The translations under genes and the position numbers were made by a program. The notes beneath the pieces were generated by a model. The model was not told the origin of the DNA and made no database searches. It saw nothing but the letters and a program-made list of their open reading frames with translations. A stretch of DNA of 64,000 nucleotides from Mesorhizobium neociceri (GTDB lineage: Bacteria; Pseudomonadota; Alphaproteobacteria; Rhizobiales; Rhizobiaceae): contig NZ_JACDTY010000023.1 in NCBI RefSeq assembly GCF_013520985.1, positions 1-64,000 of the forward strand, given 5' to 3'. Positions 17,134 to 24,404 of the stretch are shown here, piece by piece (position 1 is the first letter of the stretch; each line of letters begins with the position of its first letter).

Positions 17134-17916
17134 CTATTCGGCCGCCATCGCCGATGTCTTCGTGAAATTCGGTGGACGCTTCTCAAGGAAGGCGGACAGT
17201 GCTTCCTTGGCTTCGGCTGAGCGCAGTCGCTCGCTGAACTCCTGTCCTTCCGCGTCGATGGCCGCCTTGATCTGGTCGATGAAACCCCGTTTGAGGAGCC
17301 GCTTGCTGGCCTGCAATGCGCCACCTGGTTTGGCTGCAAGCTTCTGTGCCGTCTCCATCGCCGTCGCGAACAAGCCATCGTCGGGCACCAAGCGGGTCAC
17401 CAGACCCAGCTCCGCTGCCCGCGCGGCGCTGAACCGCTCTCCCAGCAGGAACAGTTCCGCGGCGCGGAGATGCCCAATGCGCGCCGGCAGCGAGTAGCTC
17501 GATCCAAACTCCGGCGTCAGCGCCAGATTGATGAAGGGCAGTTGAAACCGGGCACCTTCGCCGGCGTAGACCACGTCACAATGGGTCAGCATCGTGGTTC
17601 CGCCGCCGACCGCCGCGCCTTGTACCGCCGCGACGATTGGCTTTTCGAATCCTACAAAGGCGCGCATCAGCCGCGTCTGCGGAGATTCCCCCGGCCCAGC
17701 CGATGCTTTGAGGAACTCGCCTACATCGTTGCCGGCGCAGAAGTCATCTCCTGCGCCATGCCAGAGGATGACGCGGATTTCTCCGTCCTCGGCGGCATCG
17801 ATCAGGATGTTCGCCAACTGCGTGTACATGGCGCTGGTCATCGCATTCTTCTTCTCCGGGCGATTGAGCTCGACCCGCAGGATGCCGCCGGAACGTTCGG
17901 TGAGGATGTCGGTCAT
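17134..17916 (-). CDS. Crotonase-family protein lacking both hydratase glutamates
   Basis: The 260-residue protein has the crotonase fold, with oxyanion loops around DDFCAGNDVGEFL and VQGAAVGGGTTMLTHCD. In enoyl-CoA hydratases the two catalytic Glu lie in GGG-C-E and QPE. Here these are GGGTT and LPF, so ordinary hydration is unlikely. An isomerase, hydrolase or decarboxylase role, as in ECI/PaaG-type relatives, fits better. The start is ATG at 17916 behind GGAGA; the longer frame is not supported. It pairs with the canonical hydratase at 19203 in the same operon. Confidence 0.85.
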   Translation of the reverse strand: MTDILTERSGGILRVELNRPEKKNAMTSAMYTQLANILIDAAEDGEIRVILWHGAGDDFCAGNDVGEFLKASAGPGESPQTRLMRAFVGFEKPIVAAVQGAAVGGGTTMLTHCDVVYAGEGARFQLPFINLALTPEFGSSYSLPARIGHLRAAELFLLGERFSAARAAELGLVTRLVPDDGLFATAMETAQKLAAKPGGALQASKRLLKRGFIDQIKAAIDAEGQEFSERLRSAEAKEALSAFLEKRPPNFTKTSAMAAE

Positions 17917-17950
17917 TGCTTGTTGTCTCCGTACTGTCGTTTTCGATCCG

Positions 17951-19177
17951 CTATGCAGCGCGTTCCTGTGCCTTCGGCACGGCGCCGCTGGCACGCAGGC
18001 TGTCGATGCCCTTGGCATCGAATCCGACCGCCCGCAGGATCTCCTCGGTATGTTCACCAAGACCGGGAGCACCCTTGGCAGGAACCTTGGTTACGCCGTG
18101 CACCTGAATTGGGCTGCTGATTGTCTCGGTGAGCTTGCTCCCCGCGCCGACGAGTGGAACGACGATGTCGTTCAGCCGCAGTTGCGGATCCTGGATCACC
18201 TCTTGCGGGCCGCGAATGGCACCGAACGTGACGTGGACACCATTGAAGACATCGTACCAATGCGCCATTGGCTGCGCGCCAAAGACCTGGTCGAGGATAG
18301 CCGTCAGTTGCGGTCTGTTTGCCGCGAGCTTTGCGTGGTCGGAAAAGCGTGGGTCTGCGAGGAGGTCTTCGCGCCCGATCGCCTTTGCCACATCCGCGAC
18401 TTTGTCGGGTGTAATGATCAGGGCGAACCAGGTTCCGTCGGAGGCTTTGTAGATGTTAAGCCCCGCATTGGCGGGATTCTCGCGATCGTGCGGGGCGGCA
18501 AACTTGGCGCCGGCCAACGCACCCTGGATCGAGACGCTTGCCGACCAGACGCCCTCGGCAAGCAGCGAGGTCGTAACGTAGGCGCCCTTGCCCGTGCGCT
18601 CACGCCGATAAAGCGCGGTAACGATCACCGAATAAATCCCCATGGCCGTCGCGTTGTCGCCGCTGCCGCCCACCGGCCAGGTTGGCGGCGCACCGGCATC
18701 GCGCGTCATCGACAGCAACCCGCTGCGGGCCCAATATGAGGTGATGTCGAAGCCGGGCAGGTTCGCGTCCGGCCCGTTTTCGCCGAAACCCGTTAGGTCG
18801 GCGTAGATCAGTCTCGGATTCCATTCCACGACATCGCTGTATTCAAGCTTGAGCTTGGCGCGGGCGTGGTGCGGCGTGTTGACGACGAAGACGTCGGCCC
18901 AGGTGACGAGCTTCTGCAGCACCAGCTGCGCGCTGGGCGATTTCAGATCGAGCGCGATGCTGCGCTTGTTGCGGTTGGCGAGATGCCATTGATAGGGATC
19001 CTCTGCCAGCGGCTGCGGTGCGACCTGGTGCCCGTGTCTCCAGGGGTCGCCTGTCGGCGGCTCGACCTTGATGACGTCGGCGCCGAAGTCCGACAGGATC
19101 ACGGCGGCACTGGGACCGGCGACGAAGCTTGAGAAGTCCACCACCTTCAGCCCGGAAAAGATGTTGTCGGTCGTCAT
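17951..19177 (-). CDS. CaiB/BaiF (class III) CoA-transferase
   Basis: This 408-residue family III CoA-transferase moves CoA between acids as an intertwined dimer. It starts with LKVVDFSSFVAGPSAAVILSD and has the substrate-binding segment GADVIKVEPPTGDPWR. The expected catalytic Asp is in GGSGDNATAM near residue 170. ATG at 19177 follows AGGAG. In the operon it can activate the substrate acid at the expense of succinyl-CoA or another CoA ester, as an alternative to the ATP-dependent ligase at 13427. Having both suggests a pathway with two acids, or CoA recycling. Confidence 0.9.
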   Translation of the reverse strand: MTTDNIFSGLKVVDFSSFVAGPSAAVILSDFGADVIKVEPPTGDPWRHGHQVAPQPLAEDPYQWHLANRNKRSIALDLKSPSAQLVLQKLVTWADVFVVNTPHHARAKLKLEYSDVVEWNPRLIYADLTGFGENGPDANLPGFDITSYWARSGLLSMTRDAGAPPTWPVGGSGDNATAMGIYSVIVTALYRRERTGKGAYVTTSLLAEGVWSASVSIQGALAGAKFAAPHDRENPANAGLNIYKASDGTWFALIITPDKVADVAKAIGREDLLADPRFSDHAKLAANRPQLTAILDQVFGAQPMAHWYDVFNGVHVTFGAIRGPQEVIQDPQLRLNDIVVPLVGAGSKLTETISSPIQVHGVTKVPAKGAPGLGEHTEEILRAVGFDAKGIDSLRASGAVPKAQERAA

Positions 19178-19202
19178 TTTCGTTCTCCTGAAATCTTGCG
19201 GT

Positions 19203-20045
19203 TCAGTGCCCGTGGAATTGGGGCGCACGTTTCTCGAGGAAGGCGGACGTGCCCTCCTTCTTGTCTTCTGTTCCGGCGCTAAGGCCGAAATAGGCGGCTT
19301 CGAGAGACAGGCCTTCGCTCTGGCTCGTGTCCATGCCCTTGTGCGTGGCTTCGAGCGCATAGCGCACGGCTATCGGTCCGTTGGCGGCGATCTGGTGGAG
19401 GATCGTTTCCGCGCGCGCCAGCAGTTCAGCCGCCGGCACGATCTCGTTGACAAGGCCGATGCGATAAGCCTCCTCGGCGTCGATCAGGCCGCCGGTCAAA
19501 ATGAGCTGAAGCGCGCGGCCCTTGCCGATCAGCCGCGGCAACCTTTGGGTGCCGCCGCCGCCGGGAAGCAATCCCAGCTTCACTTCAGGCTGGCCGAATT
19601 TGGCCTCGGGGACGGCGATGCGGAGGGTGCAGGCCATTGCCGTCTCGCAGCCGCCGCCCAGCGCAAAGCCGTTGACTGCGGCAATGACTGGCTTGCCAAG
19701 ATTTTCCACCAGATCGAGCACTGCCTGCCCAAGACGGCTCGATACCTCCGCCTCGACCGCGCTTACATGCGCCAGTTCGCTGATGTCGGCGCCGGCGACA
19801 AACGCCTTGTCGCCGGAGCCGGTAAGAATGACGCCGCGCACCGCGGCATCGTCACGCGCGTCCTCGAACGCCGAGCGGAGATCCAGCCAGGTCGCCCGAT
19901 TGAGCGCGTTCAGCACCTTCGGACGATTGATCGTCACATAGGCGATGGCGCCCCTCTTCTCGTAGAGGACGTTGGCGGCGTACATTTCGCTGACCGGCAA
20001 GCTCATGGCGTGCTCCAGGGTCTGTGCAACAGCGGGCGAGCTCAT
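19203..20045 (-). CDS. Enoyl-CoA hydratase (canonical crotonase)
   Basis: The 280-residue enzyme keeps both catalytic glutamates: GGGCETAMACTLRI and FGQPEVKLGLLPGGGG. It also has oxyanion residues in FVAGADISEL, so it should hydrate trans-2-enoyl-CoA to (S)-3-hydroxyacyl-CoA. The first about 20 residues are an extra N-terminal stretch; an internal Met at position 14 is possible, but AGGAGA sits correctly for the start at 20045. It follows the acyl-CoA dehydrogenase in the operon by 62 bp, in the order of beta-oxidation steps. Confidence 0.92.
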   Translation of the reverse strand: MSSPAVAQTLEHAMSLPVSEMYAANVLYEKRGAIAYVTINRPKVLNALNRATWLDLRSAFEDARDDAAVRGVILTGSGDKAFVAGADISELAHVSAVEAEVSSRLGQAVLDLVENLGKPVIAAVNGFALGGGCETAMACTLRIAVPEAKFGQPEVKLGLLPGGGGTQRLPRLIGKGRALQLILTGGLIDAEEAYRIGLVNEIVPAAELLARAETILHQIAANGPIAVRYALEATHKGMDTSQSEGLSLEAAYFGLSAGTEDKKEGTSAFLEKRAPQFHGH

Positions 20046-20107
20046 GGATCGTCTCCTGAGTTTCGAAGTGAATGATGGGATGTTTGACCGCTCCGGCAGT
20101 CAGCGAC

Positions 20108-21313
20108 TCAAACGAAGGCGCTGATCCCGGTGGCGGCTTTGCCGACGATGAGGTTCTGCATCTGGAAGGTGCCCTCGTAGGAGTAGAGCGCCTCGGCGTC
20201 TGCGAACAGGCGTCCGACATTGTTGTCGACAATGATGCCGTTGGCGCCATGCACCTCACGCGCCCAGGCGACCGTCTCGCGCATCCGCTGCGTCGTGAAT
20301 GCCTTTGCGAGCGACGCATGCTGGTCGAGAAGCTTGCCCTCGCCGTGGAGTTCCTCGAGGCGGAACATCAGCGCCTGGCACGCCGTTACATTGGCGAGCA
20401 TTTTGGCGATGAGATCCTGGATCATCTGGAACGAAGCGATCGGCTTGCCGAACTGAATGCGCTGCTGGGTGTATTTCACCGCCGCTTCGTAGGCACCCAT
20501 CTGCACTCCGGTGGACATCCAGCCGACGCCGGATCGGGTCTCGCGCAGCACGTGAGCGGTGTCGCGGAACGAATTGGCGTTCTGCAGGCGGTTGGCTTCC
20601 GGAACGCGGCAGCCCTTCATGGTGATCAGGCCGTTCTGGACCACCTTGAGCGCCATCTTGTTCTCGATCTTCGCCACGCTGAAACCGGGCGTCGTCTTGT
20701 TCTCGACGATGAACCCCTTGACCTGGTTATCGTCCAGGTCGCGCGCCCAGATGATCGACACGTCGCACCAGGGTGCGTTGCCAATCCACTTCTTCTCGCC
20801 GTTGAGGATCCAGGTATCGCCTTCGCGTTTCGCGGTCGTGAGCAGTCCGCCACCCGTCCCCGAGCCAACCAGCGGCTCGGTCAGGCCAAAGCAGCCGATC
20901 ATCTCCAGCCGCGCCATGGGCGGCAGCCATTTCTGCCGCTGCTCCTCGGAGCCCAGCAGGGCGATCGTCCCCATGGCAAGGCCGGTGTGAACACCAAAGA
21001 AGGTCGTGAACGACGGGTCGACGCGCGACATCTCCATCGCCACCAGGCCCTTCAGCCTCGAGCTGTAGTCGCCAACGTTGAGGCCGCCAATATTGAGTTC
21101 CTTCAGCGGTTCGATCAGCTCGAACGGAAAAGCATCTCTGACCCAGTAATCGTTGATGATCGGCGCGACCCGGGTCTCCATGAAATCGTGCACCTTTGTG
21201 AGGATCGCACGTTCCTCGGCACTCAACGTGTCCTCGATCTGATAGAAATCGGCGTTGGGCGCCGGCAGCGGTTTCGGCTCACGGGCCTGCTTCAATGCAG
21301 TTGCAGAAGGCAT
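20108..21313 (-). CDS. Acyl-CoA dehydrogenase (glutaryl-CoA dehydrogenase-like)
   Basis: This 401-residue FAD enzyme makes a 2,3-double bond in an acyl-CoA. The flavin/substrate block CFGLTEPLVGSGTGG and the WILNGEKKWIGNAPW segment are typical. The catalytic Glu lies in the C-terminal SYEGTFQMQNLIVGKAATG, which mirrors the YEGTHD of glutaryl-CoA dehydrogenases. That hints at a dicarboxylic or short-chain substrate. The start is the ATG at 21313 (GGAGAG upstream); the longer frame to 21391 has no site. It is the first gene of the operon running to 12967, with motif copy 5 located 104 bp upstream. Confidence 0.92.
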   Translation of the reverse strand: MPSATALKQAREPKPLPAPNADFYQIEDTLSAEERAILTKVHDFMETRVAPIINDYWVRDAFPFELIEPLKELNIGGLNVGDYSSRLKGLVAMEMSRVDPSFTTFFGVHTGLAMGTIALLGSEEQRQKWLPPMARLEMIGCFGLTEPLVGSGTGGGLLTTAKREGDTWILNGEKKWIGNAPWCDVSIIWARDLDDNQVKGFIVENKTTPGFSVAKIENKMALKVVQNGLITMKGCRVPEANRLQNANSFRDTAHVLRETRSGVGWMSTGVQMGAYEAAVKYTQQRIQFGKPIASFQMIQDLIAKMLANVTACQALMFRLEELHGEGKLLDQHASLAKAFTTQRMRETVAWAREVHGANGIIVDNNVGRLFADAEALYSYEGTFQMQNLIVGKAATGISAFV

Positions 21314-21417
21314 CTCGATCTCTCCATGGATGCACCGCCGCCACAGCAGTAAATCTTTGCCGGGCAAGTCGGTGCGTTGAATTATGATCAATATGCAAGG
21401 ATAATTTGCTCGAATAA

Positions 21418-21452
21418 ATAGTACGATTGTATCGTCGATACTTTTGTATTGG
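21418..21452 (-). promoter_or_regulatory. Island motif copy 5, before the acyl-CoA operon
   Basis: On the minus strand: CCAATAC then AAAAGTATCGACGATACA, then ATCGTACTAT. The palindromic core is near perfect. The proximal block is the most diverged (GTACTAT for GTGCAAT). It ends 104 bp before the dehydrogenase start. Confidence 0.7.
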
Positions 21453-21464
21453 GGTCATAATCAA

Positions 21465-22985
21465 TCAGAGATGGAAAAGATGCCGGATGCGGGCGGTCAG
21501 GCGGGGATCTAATTTCGGCAGTACAGAGCCGTCACGCTCATCAAGCCTGGACTGCTCCGCAGCGGTCCGCCTGGACAGGAGCGACCCGAGCTCATCCGCA
21601 ATGGTCGGCCGGTCCCGCATGAGCGGCGCCAGCCCTTCCTGGGTGATCTCATAAACCACAACTGGGGTCAGCGCCGTGATGGAACCGGGCTCGCCCGCAC
21701 CGGTCAGCAGACCGCCCTCTCCAAAGAAATCGCCCGGCGCCAGCCTGGCCAGTTCGGCCGCCTCGCCGGTGGCACCCTCGCGCCGCCGCGTGACGACGGC
21801 TACGCCGCTGCGAAGGATCATAAGGGATTTCAGCACGCTTCCCTGCTCAACGAATACGTCGCCTTTGCGAAAGGTGCGGCGCGTCATCGTCGAAGCGAGT
21901 GCTTCCTTTTCATCCTCGGTCAGATGGGCGAATAGCGGAACGGTGTCGAGCAGTCGCATCTGCGTGGCGCGAAGCCCGGCTGACAAGGCGCCCGAAGCCG
22001 ATGCGGCAACGGTGACGCCGCCATCGGGAGGTTGGGCGAGGGCCAGCCCTGCGGCCTTCGCGTGGCGATAGGTCAGATCAAATATCTCGGTTTTTGCGAC
22101 GCCCACCAGGGACACGTCGGCAACCCTGAACGCTACCTCCAGTTCGACTGCGTTCGCATCGAGCGAGGTTACGTGAACACTGGGCTCTGGGGTTCTCAAG
22201 ATGGACGTGCTGCTAAGCAACACAGAATGCATCAACTCGATCATGGCAGACGGAGCTGTGGTCGGCCGCAAACGTATCGCGAGTGTCACGCCATGGCTGG
22301 GCTCGGGAGTGCTCAGATTTGTGAGTCGCGCTTTCGCGAGATCACTGTTGGGAACAATGACCAGATCATTAGCGCCAGTCAGCAGATGCGTTGCGCGCCA
22401 ATTGGTCTCGACGACCTTGCCTTCCATTGCGTTGCCGAGGACGAGCCAATCCCCGATCCCGTACGGCCTGGCCAGATTGAGCGCGATACCCGAGAACACG
22501 TCGCTCAATGTGCTTTGCAAGGCCAGACCAAGGATCACCGCGATGGCGCCGGAGGTGGCAATGAGGGTGCCTACCGGAGCATTGAAGACATAGGTGACAA
22601 CTGACAGCACCGCGCCGATGTAGATAATGCCGACGACGAGGTCCTGCAGGAAACGACCTTCGCGAACACGTCCTTCGAAAATCACGAAGACGCGCACGAG
22701 GCTGATCAGTGACCAGGCTGCGCTGGTCCACCACGCGATCTTGGCGAGCCCAATAAAAAAGCGCAGCAGACCGGAGGCATTCTGTGGTCCTGGCGCGTAC
22801 GGAACGATGTCTTGGGATATCAGCAGGGCAGTAAGCGCGGCAAACAGAGCCAATTGCCCGACTAGTTGGCGTTCGGATCGCTTGCGAAGCGCTAGCCGCG
22901 TAGACACCGTTCCTAGCGCGGCGAGCATGCCCGTCTGCACAATAGGGTCAGCGGCTAGCTGAGCGACGTCGGCATAACTCGACAT
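21465..22985 (-). CDS. MscS-type channel with a C-terminal cyclic-nucleotide-binding domain
   Basis: About 506 residues. The N-terminal half has four or five membrane helices, then the conserved MscS pore and beta domain (ATSGAIAVILGLALQST, then ARPYGIGDWLVLGN, and LVIVPNSDLAKARLTNLS). From about residue 355 a cNMP-binding-fold domain follows (LFAHLTEDEKEALA, GDVFVEQGSVLKSLMIL, PGDFFGEGGLLTG). Such fusions form mechanosensitive channels with possible ligand control of gating. ATG at 22985 has GGGA nearby; an in-frame start at 23036 is possible. The motif copy at 23139 lies 153 bp upstream (102 from the longer start). Why an osmotic channel should belong to a catabolic regulon is open. Confidence 0.87.
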   Translation of the reverse strand: MSSYADVAQLAADPIVQTGMLAALGTVSTRLALRKRSERQLVGQLALFAALTALLISQDIVPYAPGPQNASGLLRFFIGLAKIAWWTSAAWSLISLVRVFVIFEGRVREGRFLQDLVVGIIYIGAVLSVVTYVFNAPVGTLIATSGAIAVILGLALQSTLSDVFSGIALNLARPYGIGDWLVLGNAMEGKVVETNWRATHLLTGANDLVIVPNSDLAKARLTNLSTPEPSHGVTLAIRLRPTTAPSAMIELMHSVLLSSTSILRTPEPSVHVTSLDANAVELEVAFRVADVSLVGVAKTEIFDLTYRHAKAAGLALAQPPDGGVTVAASASGALSAGLRATQMRLLDTVPLFAHLTEDEKEALASTMTRRTFRKGDVFVEQGSVLKSLMILRSGVAVVTRRREGATGEAAELARLAPGDFFGEGGLLTGAGEPGSITALTPVVVYEITQEGLAPLMRDRPTIADELGSLLSRRTAAEQSRLDERDGSVLPKLDPRLTARIRHLFHL

Positions 22986-23138
22986 TGATCCCGGTTCCCT
23001 CGGCGGCTCAGCTCCTCCCGCCAGTCGGACCGTCATTCAGGCGGTGAAGCCATCAGTGGTGCCGGCAGGATCGAGCAGAATGCGAGTGTCTGGTGCTCCT
23101 GTGTCTGAATTCATATTTATCCGTATGCTTGGGAGTTC

Positions 23139-23173
23139 TATTGCACGTTGGTATCGCCAATACTTTAGACTCG
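23139..23173 (-). promoter_or_regulatory. Island motif copy 6, before the MscS/cNMP channel
   Basis: The minus strand core reads AAAGTATTGGCGATACC, with AACGTGCAAT on the proximal side. The distal CCAA block is lost. The proximal half is fully conserved. It lies between the response-regulator stop and the channel start, so the channel can have its own promoter within the signalling cluster. Confidence 0.7.
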
Positions 23174-23316
23174 ATTTTTGCACATCGAGAGCTACTGACA
23201 TTGCCCACAGGTCAGTCCTTCCGGTTGGTCACCTGATGCGAGATTGCCATGGATCTCGTACCGCAAGCGCCGGTTTGGTGTTGGTGTCGAAGAAACCGAC
23301 CGTGGCCGGCGCAACC

Positions 23317-23934
23317 CTAATGGCCGATGCGTAGCCTGCCGGCTATGTTGACGAGATCGGCGAATGACGCAGCCTGCATCTTCTCCATCACTCTGCCTCG
23401 GTGTGCCTTGACGGTGATCTCGCTGATGCCTAGCTCATACGCCACCTGCTTGTTCAGCAGTCCCGTAATGACCAGGGCCATCACCTCCTGCTCGCGGCGG
23501 CTGAGCAATGCGTGGCGGTCGCGCAGCACCTGCATCTCGATTTCGAGGGCAAGCGCTGCCCCGCTCCGATCGAGAGCCTGTTCCAAGGCCGCCAGCATCG
23601 ATTCTTCGCTGAAAGGCTTGGTCAGGAACTCGACGGCACCCGCCTTCATTGCCTTTACCGTCATCGGCACGTCGCCGTAGCCGGTGACGAAGATGATGGG
23701 CATCTCGGTCCGTTCCACAGAAACCAGCTTCTGCAAATCCAGGCCGTTCAAATCTGGAAGGTTGACGTCGAGGATAAGGCAATTCGGAACCAGCGCCCTC
23801 GGGCGGGACAGGAATTGCTGCGCCGACTCGAACATTTCGGGTTGCCAGCCTGCCGATCGTATCAGCAGTTCGAGCGATTCTCGGACCGAAATGTCGTCGT
23901 CGACAACGAAGACGAGCGGGATTTCCTGCGGCAT
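23317..23934 (-). CDS. FixJ/NodW-type response regulator (receiver plus LuxR HTH)
   Basis: The 205-residue regulator has an N-terminal receiver (acidic VVDDD at 10-14, phospho-Asp in NCLILDVNLPD near 56, Lys in FLTKPFSEES near 106). A C-terminal LuxR/GerE HTH follows (LSRREQEVMALVITGLLNKQ, then ELGISEITVKAHRGRVM, 145-195). The nearest groups are NodW, NwsB and StyR/TodT. It is the only DNA-binding protein in the 6.8-36 kb island, so it is the best candidate to bind the palindromic motif copies. LuxR-type regulators bind inverted repeats as dimers, as the motif requires. It lies 95 bp after the second regulator and downstream of the kinase, all on the minus strand. Confidence 0.92.
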   Translation of the reverse strand: MPQEIPLVFVVDDDISVRESLELLIRSAGWQPEMFESAQQFLSRPRALVPNCLILDVNLPDLNGLDLQKLVSVERTEMPIIFVTGYGDVPMTVKAMKAGAVEFLTKPFSEESMLAALEQALDRSGAALALEIEMQVLRDRHALLSRREQEVMALVITGLLNKQVAYELGISEITVKAHRGRVMEKMQAASFADLVNIAGRLRIGH

Positions 23935-24029
23935 AGGAGTCAGCTCTCTAAGTCCACGGGTGCATTCGCCAAGTTCGTATGCACAGCTATTATTACCCCC
24001 CTTGCCACATGCCTATCAAGCTGCGCGCA

Positions 24030-24404
24030 TCAGTCCGGCGGTAGCGCCGAATTCAAAGCCTCCTGCAGAGCGTCCTCTGTGAACGGTTTGAACAGGCAGT
24101 CTACAGCCCCTTGCTCGATCAGACGCGGCCGCACAGTGTCATCCTTGAGAGCCGTGATGAAAATGGTTGGAATTCTCTGCCCGCGGCGCAGCAGCTCAAG
24201 ATGCAATTCCGGGCCGGTCATCCCAGGCATAGCGACGTCGAGGATCAGGCATCTGGTTTGGCCGACGTAGTCAGATGGCAGGAACTCTTCAGCCGAGGAA
24301 AACGCCTTGGCGCTGAAGCCGAGCTCCTTGAGCAGATCGGGGAGAGACTCGCGTACGGATTCGTCATCGTCAACGATCGACACGAGGGGATGCGCTAATT
24401 TCAT
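24030..24404 (-). CDS. Stand-alone receiver-domain response regulator
   Basis: The 124-residue protein is a receiver only: SIVDDDESVRESL (acidic pocket), phospho-Asp in CLILDVAMPGMTG near residue 56, Thr in FITALKDD and Lys in LFKPFTEDAL. There is no output domain. The start codon at 24404 overlaps the kinase stop by 4 bases (ATGA), so the two are translationally coupled and probably made in fixed ratio. It may compete with or buffer phosphotransfer to the FixJ-type regulator, or act as a relay or phosphate sink. Confidence 0.9.
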   Translation of the reverse strand: MKLAHPLVSIVDDDESVRESLPDLLKELGFSAKAFSSAEEFLPSDYVGQTRCLILDVAMPGMTGPELHLELLRRGQRIPTIFITALKDDTVRPRLIEQGAVDCLFKPFTEDALQEALNSALPPD

